A DNA stretch of 64,000 bases, from assembly GCF_002101775.1 (NCBI RefSeq), contig NZ_LQPI01000022.1, positions 1 through 64,000 on the forward strand, in the 5' to 3' direction. Of this stretch, positions 10,088-19,701 are shown in pieces. A model generated the notes under the pieces. That model did not search any database, was not told the DNA's origin, and saw only the letters and a list, made by a program, of their open reading frames with translations. Positions within the stretch are counted from its first letter, which is position 1; each line of letters starts with the position of its first letter. The position numbers and the translations under genes were made by a program. The DNA is from Mycolicibacter nonchromogenicus (GTDB lineage: Bacteria; Actinomycetota; Actinomycetes; Mycobacteriales; Mycobacteriaceae).

Positions 10088-10275
10088 CTTGGACGGCGGT
10101 CCGCTCTCGGATTCGGGAAGGTGAAAGGCCGATTCTTTATCACGTCGAATAAGCGCGGTTATGTCAATCTGGCTGGCTTTCTCCGGATCAACTGACTAGA
10201 ACTGTTGCGGGTGATCTAATTTCGGTTGGGCTTCCGCGGTCTGCGGTGCGTTGAAGGGCTTTTCAAGGGGTTTCC

Positions 10276-11628
10276 ATGGCTGGTGTCGTCGCGATGGCCG
10301 GTCCGCAGGGGGGGCGTTCGCTTCCCCGTGGTCGTGCAGTTCTCGCTGTCGTGAGCGTTGTCGCCGTCTTCGCCGCCATGGCAGGGATTTTCACGGCTTC
10401 GCCACCATCTGCCCGGGCATCGGCCGCGGTGTCGCCGGAGGTGGTGCTGACCGGCGGTGACGTGGCATTCGTCATGGGCGGCAGCGGGATTCCACTGCCC
10501 TCACCGGGTTACGTCAACGCCGCCGATCTGCTGTACCTGGAGCCGCACGGTTTCACCGGGACCGCCAAGTCATTGTTCACGCCCCAGCTGTACTTCCCCG
10601 GCAACATCTCGATGGTTCAAGGCGCCCAGATCCTGGCCGACGCCATTCAGAGGCAGATCGCCGGCGGGGGAGTGAATGCCGACAACCCGGTCTATGTCTT
10701 CGGTTACTCGCAGAGTTCGGCGATGTCGTCGATGACGATGGAACAGCTGCACCACCAGGGGGTGCCGGCAGAAGACGTTCATTTCGTGCTTGTCGGTAAT
10801 TCCGCGAACCCGAACGGTGGTCTGCTCCAACTGCTGAACTTCTGGGGCGGCGACCTCACATTCTGGAACGGAATGACCCTCGGGCATCCGACGCCGGACC
10901 ACTTCGCCACCGACGTCTACACATTGGAATACGACGGGTATGCCGACTTCCCGCGGTATCCGCTGAACCTGGTGGCAGATCTCAACGCCATCGTGGGCAT
11001 GTTCTCCACCCACATCGCCTATTTCGGCCTGACTTCCGAAGACATCGCCAACGCGGTTCAGTTGGAAACCACCGGCGACAGTCTCACCAACTACTACATC
11101 ATCCCCAGCGAAACGCTTCCGCTGGTGGACCTGCTGCGGCTGAACCCGGGCTGGGGCAACCCGCTGGCCGACCTCCTGGAACCCAGTCTGCGCATCCTGG
11201 TGAACCTGGGCTACGGCAGTCTCACCGAAGGCTGGAACCAGGGACCGGCCAATATGCCCACATCGTTCAGCCTCGAGCTGTTGCCCAGCCACATCAGCTG
11301 GGACGAGGTCAATGCCGCGCTGAGCGTCGCCTGGGCGCAAGGCGTTCAGGCGGCATTTCGTGACCTGGGGACCCCGGGGAACTACGTGTGGGGCTCGTTT
11401 CTGGAGCAGGAGCCGTTCTCCACGCTGTGGAACGCGGCCCAGCGGGTTTTCTTCGACATCCAAAGCCCCACCCCGGCCTTCGGCGGCCTGTTCGGGGGTT
11501 CGGCAGTGGCGACCGACGCGACCGACGCGCCGGATCTCCTGAGCTCTCTCGCGTCTTTCCTTGACGACAACCCCGTTTTGTCCTGGATCGGCGACCTGTT
11601 CGGCCTCGACTCGCTCACCGCCGCCTAA
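10276..11628 (+). CDS. Secreted PE-PPE domain serine hydrolase
   Basis: The 450-residue protein has a Sec-type signal peptide (basic start, hydrophobic stretch at residues 21-39, probable cleavage after ARASA at 46-50). A PE-PPE domain (the serine alpha/beta-hydrolase domain usually fused behind PE or PPE modules) follows. The nucleophile elbow is GYSQS with Ser145, and blocks such as GGDLTFWNGM, YDGYADFP and LLRLNPGWG are typical of the family. There is no PE or PPE N-terminus, so export is expected through Sec/Tat rather than a type VII system. The domain family includes esterases and acyltransferases acting on lipids. The RBS aagggg sits 6 nt before ATG. The PGRS-type gene begins 47 bp downstream, probably in the same operon. 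Confidence 0.88.
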   Translation: MAGVVAMAGPQGGRSLPRGRAVLAVVSVVAVFAAMAGIFTASPPSARASAAVSPEVVLTGGDVAFVMGGSGIPLPSPGYVNAADLLYLEPHGFTGTAKSLFTPQLYFPGNISMVQGAQILADAIQRQIAGGGVNADNPVYVFGYSQSSAMSSMTMEQLHHQGVPAEDVHFVLVGNSANPNGGLLQLLNFWGGDLTFWNGMTLGHPTPDHFATDVYTLEYDGYADFPRYPLNLVADLNAIVGMFSTHIAYFGLTSEDIANAVQLETTGDSLTNYYIIPSETLPLVDLLRLNPGWGNPLADLLEPSLRILVNLGYGSLTEGWNQGPANMPTSFSLELLPSHISWDEVNAALSVAWAQGVQAAFRDLGTPGNYVWGSFLEQEPFSTLWNAAQRVFFDIQSPTPAFGGLFGGSAVATDATDAPDLLSSLASFLDDNPVLSWIGDLFGLDSLTAA

Positions 11629-11675
11629 GTTAGCTTTGGCCCGTCACACGGGTTGGTCGTAGAAAGGCAGTCGCC

Positions 11676-13223
11676 ATGGATCGTCGTCTTCGCCGTAGTG
11701 CGGGTGGTAACGCAACCGGTCGGATGAGTCGTGCGATGGGCGGTGCCGCGGCGGCGTTCACTCTCGCTCTGGGACCTCTGGTGACCCCGCCGTCTGCCCT
11801 GGCGGATTTCGACTTCTTCGACCCCGGAACCTGGTTCGACACGCCTGACCTCAACCCCGATCTCGCTGACATCGGCATTGCCGGCTACGACCCCAGCGAC
11901 ATCGGCATTGCCAGCTTCGACCCCAGCGACATCGGCGTTGCCGCTTTCGACCCGTTTGAACCGGCCGACTGGGCGCAGCTCTATCAGGACAGCTTCTACC
12001 TCCCGATTCACGACGCGCTGGAGACATTCCTGCACACCGCCGGAAACCAGCTCCTGATCGACCTGATCAACACTCCCTACGTGCTGATGTTCGGCCGGTA
12101 TCTGATCGGTGACGGCATCGACGGCTTTAACGGACCCAACATCTCGTTGTTCGGCTGGCTGGGTTTCGGCGACCTCGGCGACGGCGGGTTCCTGTTCGGG
12201 GACGGCGGCGACGGTGCTGCCGGCGTCGCCGGGGTCAACGGGGGCGTGGGCGGTAACGGCGGCGACGCCGGACTGTTCGGCAACGGTGGTGCGGGCGGTC
12301 AGGGCGCCGCCGCCTATCTGGGCGCGGGCGGCGTGGTGATAGAGGCCGGCGCCGGTGGCCAGGGCGGTAACGGTGGATGGTGGTTCGGCGACGGTGGTGT
12401 GGGTGGCAGGGGCGGCATCGGATTTCACGACACCTTCGACGGCACATCATTGGTGTCGCACCCCGGCGGTACCGGCGGTGCAGGTGGAAACGCCGTGGCC
12501 GGGTGGGGATTCGGTGGAACCGGTGGGCTCGGCGGGTCCGGCTGGGCCGGCGTCAACGGTCCCGACGTGACCGCATTGAACGGCGGCGCCGGTGGCAACG
12601 GCGGCGTGGGCGGAAATGCCGGGTGGCTCTTGGGCTTCAGCGGTAACGGCGGGGCCGGCGGCGTCGGAGGAGCGGGCGCGGCCGGCGGCGTCGGCACCGC
12701 CAGTCAGCCCAACGGTGGCAACGGCGGCGACGGCGGCAACGGCGGGCGCGGCGGTGCTGCCGGCGTCGGCGTCGGATGGCTCGGCGCGGCCGGGCAGGCC
12801 GGTCTCGACGGTAACGGCGGCGCCGGTGGTGCGGGCGGCGCAGGCCTGACCAACCCATTCGGCACCGGGGGCCAGGGCGGCAACGGCGGCGCGGGCGGTG
12901 CCGGCGGCGCCGGAACCAGCGGTGGCAGTGGTGGTGCCGGGGGAGCGGGCGGTGCCGGCGGTAGCGGGCGGATCGGCGCAAACGGCGGGAACGGCGGCAA
13001 CGGCGGTCCAGCGGCGGACCAGACCGGCAGCTCCGGTGGTCGCGGCGGCAAGGGCGGCGCCGGCGGTAACGGTTTGGTCGGCGACGGTGGTCACGGTGGA
13101 GACGGCGGTGACGGTGGGTCTACCGGAGGAATCCCTGGTCAACCGGGTGAACCTGGCGAGCCCAACGTCGATGGCGCCGGTGGCGCCGGGGGCGCCGGGG
13201 GTGCGCCCGGCGTGCGTCCCTAG
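11676..13223 (+). CDS. PGRS-type glycine-rich secreted protein with signal peptide, no PE domain
   Basis: This 515-residue protein ends in a long Gly-Gly-X/Asn-Gly-Gly region (about residues 165-515) like the PGRS domain of PE_PGRS proteins. Its N-terminus is not a PE domain. It has a signal peptide with likely cleavage after SALA near residue 43, an acidic Phe-rich stretch with three 10-residue repeats ([10 protein letters not shown] type, residues 65-94), and a helical segment. [14 protein letters not shown], at about 144-157, resembles the linker GRPLIGNGANG that follows PE domains in PE_PGRS proteins. Thus the PE module seems swapped for a Sec signal. The function is unknown; cell-surface location is likely. 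The RBS region aaagg precedes ATG 11676. Confidence 0.85.
   Translation: MDRRLRRSAGGNATGRMSRAMGGAAAAFTLALGPLVTPPSALADFDFFDPGTWFDTPDLNPDLADIGIAGYDPSDIGIASFDPSDIGVAAFDPFEPADWAQLYQDSFYLPIHDALETFLHTAGNQLLIDLINTPYVLMFGRYLIGDGIDGFNGPNISLFGWLGFGDLGDGGFLFGDGGDGAAGVAGVNGGVGGNGGDAGLFGNGGAGGQGAAAYLGAGGVVIEAGAGGQGGNGGWWFGDGGVGGRGGIGFHDTFDGTSLVSHPGGTGGAGGNAVAGWGFGGTGGLGGSGWAGVNGPDVTALNGGAGGNGGVGGNAGWLLGFSGNGGAGGVGGAGAAGGVGTASQPNGGNGGDGGNGGRGGAAGVGVGWLGAAGQAGLDGNGGAGGAGGAGLTNPFGTGGQGGNGGAGGAGGAGTSGGSGGAGGAGGAGGSGRIGANGGNGGNGGPAADQTGSSGGRGGKGGAGGNGLVGDGGHGGDGGDGGSTGGIPGQPGEPGEPNVDGAGGAGGAGGAPGVRP
11868..11957 (+). repeat. 30-bp in-frame triple repeat
   Basis: Three head-to-tail 30-bp units inside the PGRS-type gene (11868-11897, 11898-11927 and 11928-11957, the last degenerate at its end) encode [20 protein letters not shown] and DIGVAAFDP. 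They lie between the signal peptide and the helical linker. Confidence 0.85.
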
Positions 13224-13356
13224 CACCTGACGGGGCCGCACAGCCCGGCCCGACTCTTCTATTTGCGCGCTTATTTGCGCGCCCGGCGCGTGCCGGAACC
13301 TTCCCTGCGCTCTTCCTAATTGTTCTTATCTCGTTCACGGTTGTGAGCAGCTGGTC

Positions 13357-13369
13357 ACATATCTGCAAC
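13357..13369. promoter_or_regulatory. Possible GlnR half-site upstream of amt
   Basis: In the 237-bp gap before amt, an AC-n9-AC pattern (AC at 13357-13358 and 13368-13369) matches the short consensus reported for GlnR binding in mycobacteria. Nitrogen control of amt-glnB by GlnR is known in the genus. The pattern is short and could occur by chance. Confidence 0.25.
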
Positions 13370-13460
13370 GGAGCGGAGCTAGAGCTGAAACAACTGTTGA
13401 GCATCGTTATGCCAAGCCTGGTTCACATGGCAACCGGTCGCTGCAGAGGAGGTTTGGTGC

Positions 13461-15180
<1,720 letters not shown>

Positions 15181-15228
15181 GTCGGTAGTCCGGTCTTCGG
15201 TAGCCCGATCCGAGGCGGTGTAGACACC

Positions 15229-16179
15229 ATGAGCCGCGGGGGACCAACCACCAGCCCGAAGCAACGTCCACGGAGTTGCTCGGCAGCCGACCTGGCCGCG
15301 ATTCGAGCGGGATTGCGGGCTGCGACGTCCGCACAGTGGGATTCGACCGCACTGCGCCGGGTATACCGGCAGGTGCACGAATCGTGGTTGGTCGCCAAGG
15401 CCACCGAGATCGGTGTCGTGGCCGGCAGCGGTTTCGCCTTGGTCGCAACCGGCTCGTTGGGTCGTCGCGAGTTGCTTCCGCACTCCGACTTGGACCTGTT
15501 GCTGGTGCACGACGGCATGCCGGGCGGTGCCGTCGGGCGCACGGCGGATCTCCTCTGGTATCCGCTGTGGGACGCCAATGTTCGTCTCGATCACAGCGTC
15601 CGGACGGTTCCGCAGGCTCTGGAGGTCGCAGATTCCGACCTCCTGGCCGCCCTGGCCATGCTGGACGCACGCCATATCGCCGGGGACAAGCAGGTGTCGG
15701 CTCGCCTCATCTCCGGGGTCCGAGCGCAATGGCGCGCCGGAATCGGCACGCGCTACGGGGAACTCGTCGACCTGGCACATTCTCGGTGGCAGCGCAGCGG
15801 GGACATCGCCGGCAACGCGGAACCGGATCTGAAATGTGGCCGCGGGGGGTTGCGCGATGTTCAGCTACTCGATGCGCTGGCCCTCGCGCAGGTTCCCGGT
15901 CGCTCGACTGTGCGTCGGCCCGGGGGCCCGTTGCGCAGCGCCTATCGGACGCTGCTCGATGTCCGCACCGAGGTCCACCGGGTCTGCGGCCGCGGACATG
16001 ATCTCCTCTCGGCCCGTTACACCGAGCAGGTGAGCGCCGCACTGGGGCTCGGAGACAAGGCCGACTTGGCAACAAGGCTCTCGGGTGCGGCCCGCACGAT
16101 CAGCCAACGCGTCGACGCCGAACTGTGGGCCACGGCCAGCTTGTTGCCGCGTCGCGGCATGGTGGCGCTTCGGGCGTGA
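15229..16179 (+). pseudogene. glnD: GlnD (PII uridylyl/adenylyl-transferase), truncated to the nucleotidyltransferase part
   Basis: GlnD modifies and demodifies PII in response to glutamine; normal proteins run to about 800-900 residues with nucleotidyltransferase, helical, HD-phosphohydrolase and two ACT domains. This frame encodes only 316 residues. The nucleotidyltransferase motif GSLGRRE (75-81) with SDLDL (Asp87 and Asp89) is intact, and the helical domain with [11 protein letters not shown] follows. The protein stops after [12 protein letters not shown], at the junction to the HD domain. No HD or ACT coding sequence is seen downstream; unrelated repeat-bearing spacer begins at once. Either it is a decaying gene or a minimal transferase that can no longer reverse its reaction or sense glutamine. 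No clear RBS precedes ATG 15229. Confidence 0.85.
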
Positions 16180-16211
16180 TCTTCGTGCATTAGCAGTGTT
16201 TTTGCTGGCGG

Positions 16212-16245
16212 CGATTGGCGGGACCTGAACAGGTCCCGCCAATCG
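16212..16245. terminator. Strong hairpin after truncated glnD
   Basis: A perfect 15-bp stem (16212-16226 pairing with 16231-16245) closes a 4-nt gaac loop, 32 bp after the glnD stop. It is a likely terminator for amt-glnB-glnD, without a U-tract. Confidence 0.7.
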
Positions 16246-16332
16246 GCGTATTTGAGTCAAATGCCAAGGTGGTTTCGCGTCGACGACTTGACCTTTGGCT
16301 TGTTCGAATCGAGTCAGACCCGTGAGGACCGC

Positions 16333-16388
16333 CGAGCCGGAATCTGACGACGTGATACGGGCGTGTCGCGTCGTGGAATTCCGGCTCG
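16333..16388. repeat. 56-bp dispersed palindromic repeat, copy 1
   Basis: Two 19-bp arms (16333-16351 and 16370-16388; left arm cgagccggaatctgacgac) pair at 16 of 19 positions around an 18-bp centre. A second copy with identical dimensions is at 25869-25924. Confidence 0.8.
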
Positions 16389-16995
16389 CGGGGAGCCTGG
16401 CGGGCCTGGCAGGGCTTTTTCGGGGCGTCCAAACGATCCAGTGGCTCGACGAAGCCGGCCACGACCCCGTTGCGGTTGGGCTCCTTGTGGGCGGCGTGAG
16501 CGGTCCTTGGACACCCAGCCGACACGGACCGCCGGCTGCCCGGGCCCGTCCCGCATGTCCCCCTCCGTGTCCGGTCATGAACCGCCGGGCACTAGCTCCG
16601 GCGCCCGGCCCCCAGGTGTCGACACAAACTCCAAAACCCGGAGAGGACCAGGGCCGAGAAACCACCGCCCTGGCGCTCCCTGGCCATAGGGTTCCCGCCG
16701 GCATTCGGTGGGACTAATTCCCCAAATTGATTCGTCCCCCGCGGCGGTGAGGTCGCGATTGAGATCGGTCCGCCCCCGCAATCGCGATAGGGCTGCGCTC
16801 AGAGACGACCAGAGCGCGTAATTCCTGCCATTTGATCGAAATGTCCTTCAATGCACAAATGGCCTCTGACCTGCGGAAAATGGCGCGGGAAGGCGAGCCG
16901 TCTCAGAGTTCTATCAGAAATGGAACGTACCTTGTGTGAGGGGGTGGAAACACGAACGAAACATCGAAAACACGGACGAAACATTGAGGATGGCG

Positions 16996-17316
16996 ATGAG
17001 ACACTTCCGCAGGATGACCGCAGCGCTGCTGGGAACCGCCGGCGTCGCTCTGATGGTTCAGCTCGCGGGTGCCGACATGGTCGGCGCCGCGGTGGCAGCT
17101 CCAGTCCCCAATAGCGTCTTTGCGCCCGTTCCGGGCGCATCCCCAGCCGACCCGAATGCCTGCATCATCGGCCTCAACTGTGGCTGCATCCGGGGCCGTA
17201 CCTGCCCGGGTGACCGGCGCAGAAATGCAGTACGCCCCCCTGAGGTCCGGCTCGACGGGGCTCCCGTCATCGCCGGCGACCCTCAGGAGGGCGCACCGAG
17301 GTCTGTTAGACCATGA
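16996..17316 (+). CDS. Small secreted Cys-containing protein, unknown function
   Basis: I do not recognise this 106-residue protein. It begins with a signal peptide (MRHFRRMTAALL... with a hydrophobic core and likely cleavage near AAVAAP, residue 35). The mature part is Pro-rich and carries four cysteines in NACIIGLNCGCIRG and RTCPG, suggesting disulphides or metal binding. An RBS (gagg, 16986-16989) fits ATG 16996; ATG 16990 is too close. Its last 11 nt overlap the 3' end of the convergent PPE gene. Confidence 0.6.
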   Translation: MRHFRRMTAALLGTAGVALMVQLAGADMVGAAVAAPVPNSVFAPVPGASPADPNACIIGLNCGCIRGRTCPGDRRRNAVRPPEVRLDGAPVIAGDPQEGAPRSVRP

Positions 17317-18475
17317 CCTGCTTGGGCATCACCGTGGGCCGGAAGCCGTAGCGGGGGCCACCGGTACCGGCGCCGCCACGTCCACCCGCACCCACCGGGG
17401 CCATGCCGGCCGCCGGGGCGGCGTGCATCTCGGCGGCCTCGTCGGCAGCAACCGTCCAGCCCGATCCGGTCGATGCCGCGACCTGGCTGCCCGCTGCGGA
17501 CGACCAGCCTGCCGGTACCGACATGCCGCCCATCGTGGAGGCCTGGCCCAGTCCGGCGGCCACCGGTGCTCCGCCCAGGGCACCTACCGGCTGGGTCATG
17601 CCGGCCAGCACGCCGGAGCCCAGGCCGGCCGCAAGGCCGTCGGTGCCGGTGACGTCGGACGCCAGGGCAGCCGCAGGGGCAAGGGCGAGCGTGTGGCCCA
17701 GTGACACCGCCGTCGGGATGGTGGTGGTCACGAACCAGGCTGCGGTGTTCACGCCGCTGTTGATGATGTTGGCGAAGAACGGAGTGCCGAGGAACAGGTC
17801 GACCGCATTCCCCAGGTCGGTGATCGCTTCGGCGGATCCGGGGGCAGCGAGTCCATTCAGTGCGCCCGTCAGCGTGCCGAGAGTGTGGTTCAGCTCCTGC
17901 TCGACCCCACCCGTGGCGGAGCCGGCAGTCGACAGCGCCGCGCCGACCAGGTTGGTGGTCTGGGGTGCCGGAGCCACCGGGGTCAGCGTCGAGGCGCTCG
18001 ACGATGCGGTGGTGTAGCCGAACATCGCCAAGGTGTCCTGGGCCCACATCTCCAGGTACTGCGCCTCGGTTGCCAGGATCGCCGGGGTGTTGATGCCCAG
18101 GAAGTTCGTCGCGACCAGGGCGGCCAGCTGTGCCCGGTTCGCGGCGATCACCGGCGGAGGAACGACGGCCGCGCGAGCGGCTTCGAACGCTCCGGCCGAG
18201 GCCAACGCCTGCGAGCTGGCCTGGAAGGCGGCCGTCGCAGTGGTCTGCAGCCAGGTCAGGTAGGGCTCGACGGCGGTGACCATCGCCGCTGACGCCGGAC
18301 CGTTCCAGTCTTCGCCGGCCAGCTCGGCGATCACCAACTGGGCCGATGCGGCCGCTTCCTCCAGCTGAGCGGCCAGGCTGCTCCACGCAGCGGCGGCCGA
18401 CATCAGCGGTGCGGAACCTGCTCCGGTGTACAGCCAGGTGGAAATGACCTCAGGGGGTAGTGCTCCGAAATCCAT
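17306..18475 (-). CDS. PPE family protein, PPE-SVP subgroup
   Basis: PPE proteins are exported with PE partners through type VII (ESX) systems, mostly ESX-5. This 389-residue member starts MDFGALPPEV (PPE at 7-9), has the WxG motif at Trp57-Gly59 in EDWNGP, and a helical PPE domain to about residue 175. The SVP motif GMSVPAGW at about 314-322 places it in the PPE-SVP subgroup. The C-terminus ends in PRYGFRPTVMPKQVMV. It lies 35 bp after the PE gene in one operon, so the two very likely form an exported heterodimer. Confidence 0.93.
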   Translation of the reverse strand: MDFGALPPEVISTWLYTGAGSAPLMSAAAAWSSLAAQLEEAAASAQLVIAELAGEDWNGPASAAMVTAVEPYLTWLQTTATAAFQASSQALASAGAFEAARAAVVPPPVIAANRAQLAALVATNFLGINTPAILATEAQYLEMWAQDTLAMFGYTTASSSASTLTPVAPAPQTTNLVGAALSTAGSATGGVEQELNHTLGTLTGALNGLAAPGSAEAITDLGNAVDLFLGTPFFANIINSGVNTAAWFVTTTIPTAVSLGHTLALAPAAALASDVTGTDGLAAGLGSGVLAGMTQPVGALGGAPVAAGLGQASTMGGMSVPAGWSSAAGSQVAASTGSGWTVAADEAAEMHAAPAAGMAPVGAGGRGGAGTGGPRYGFRPTVMPKQVMV

Positions 18476-18510
18476 ATGCGTATCCCGTTCTCGTCGGTGG
18501 GGCAGGTTTC

Positions 18511-19353
18511 CTAAACGTTTGCCGGCTTTGGCATGACGGTGTGCTTGACTCCATAGCGCGGGGCGCCGAACTTCCCGACGCCGCGGCCGGCTCCGGCGGC
18601 GGCCATAGCGGCCGGGACGGCCCCCATGGCGGGCATGCCGGCCATGCCGTGCGGGGCAGCGACGGCGCTCGCCGCGGCCGCCGCAGCCAAGCGGCCCGGG
18701 GCCGCAGCGGCGGAGGCAGCCTGAGCGGCCGCGGTCTCAGCGGCCCAGGCGGGCGGCGCAGACAGGGCTCCGACGCTGGTGGCCTGTGCCATACCGGCCG
18801 CCACGGGCAGTGCGCCGACCGGCGTCACCACGGGCGCTTCGTAGCCCATGAGGCCGGCAGCCCCCTCGGCGGCGATCTCCTCGGGGAAGTCGAGCAGACC
18901 ACCACCGGCCAGACCCAGCAGGGCCGAACCCGCCGAGGCCCAGTTGCCCACACCGATGTTCTCGATGTTGGCCAGGTTGCTCGACAGGTAGGAACTGCTG
19001 CCCTCGGTCGGAACGCCGAGCAGGGTGTACAGGATCCAGTCCATGATCGAGTCGGCCTGCGCGGTGGCCTGGTTGGTGGCCTCGGCGGTGTTGTACGCAG
19101 TGGCGTTGAGGCCCAGGACCTGCACCAATTGCTGGTGGACCGCTTGGGCCTGCTCGCTGATCGTCTGGTAAAGAGTCCCGTAGGTCGAGAACACCCCGGC
19201 CTGCAGCAACGACACCGGGTCGGAACCGGCGGGGGCGATGACGGTGGTCGGGATCGCCGCGGCACCGTTCTCAGTGGCCAGCGCTTCACCGATCCCCGCC
19301 AATTGCCCGGCCGCGTAGGTCATGGCTTCGGGGAGAGCTTTAACGAACGACAT
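18511..19353 (-). CDS. PE family protein with PPE-SVP-like C-terminus
   Basis: The 280-residue protein starts MSFVKALPEAMTYAAG, with the PE motif at residues 8-9 and a PE domain of about 95 residues. The middle part is unusual for a plain PE protein, and the C-terminal third has an SVP-like motif (MAQATSVGALSAPPAW), an Ala-rich stretch and the tail APRYGVKHTVMPKPANV, matching the tail of its PPE neighbour. A perfect RBS (aggagg) precedes ATG 19351-19353, which decides the start over an upstream frame extension. It is promoter-proximal in the PE-PPE operon; secretion through ESX-5 as a pair is inferred. Confidence 0.92.
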   Translation of the reverse strand: MSFVKALPEAMTYAAGQLAGIGEALATENGAAAIPTTVIAPAGSDPVSLLQAGVFSTYGTLYQTISEQAQAVHQQLVQVLGLNATAYNTAEATNQATAQADSIMDWILYTLLGVPTEGSSSYLSSNLANIENIGVGNWASAGSALLGLAGGGLLDFPEEIAAEGAAGLMGYEAPVVTPVGALPVAAGMAQATSVGALSAPPAWAAETAAAQAASAAAAPGRLAAAAAASAVAAPHGMAGMPAMGAVPAAMAAAGAGRGVGKFGAPRYGVKHTVMPKPANV

Positions 19354-19701
19354 GCGTCCTCCTCGCAAATGGCCGGTCTCGTCTTGGTTATCCGGCGTGC
19401 TGGCTTGTGATGCGCAAAGCTTCGCAGAGATATGAGCCACCATCGCGATTGGTAACAATTACTTAGCGGTTGGGTGTGAATCCTTAACGGATGCGTATTC
19501 ACCGTGAATCCCATGAAACAGGGGATTAACGAATGGGTATTGCTGCCTTAACGGTGCGAAGTTTCTAACACCGTCGTAACAATTAATTCGCTGCGGAGGG
19601 TTCCGCGAAGGCGTTCCTGGGGATCGCCTGGCACCAAGACGCTGCCGTCGATGTCGCCTCGGCCCGCCCGCCCGCCACACGAGCAGATATAGGCTGGCGG
19701 C
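19354..19701. other. Divergent promoter region PE-PPE / ffh, with direct repeats
   Basis: This 348-bp gap is visibly more AT-rich than its surroundings. It holds two copies of gtaacaatta (19452-19461 and 19576-19585) and two of ccttaacgg (19482-19490 and 19546-19554). These could be regulator sites for the PE-PPE operon. No gene is supported. Confidence 0.5.
19690..19695 (+). promoter_or_regulatory. -10 box for leaderless ffh
   Basis: TAGGCT ends 6 nt before GTG 19702, predicting a leaderless ffh transcript. Confidence 0.55.

Larger units (their letters stand above)
16180..16995. other. Repeat- and hairpin-rich spacer replacing the 3' part of glnD
   Basis: No convincing gene lies in these about 816 bp. 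It holds a perfect 15-bp hairpin at 16212-16245, a 56-bp palindromic repeat at 16333-16388 that recurs near 25.9 kb, and a hairpin with 9-bp perfect arms at 16753-16761 and 16779-16787. Short open frames here lack RBSs and family-like composition. Confidence 0.6.

Noticed and set aside
12180-13220. Glycine-codon repeats that might be read as a CRISPR or other array
   Set aside because: They are irregular GGX codon repeats inside a long open frame (PGRS), with no constant spacer length.
16295-16717. A 140-codon open frame in the spacer after glnD
   Set aside because: It covers the palindromic repeat, has no RBS and shows no protein-family features.
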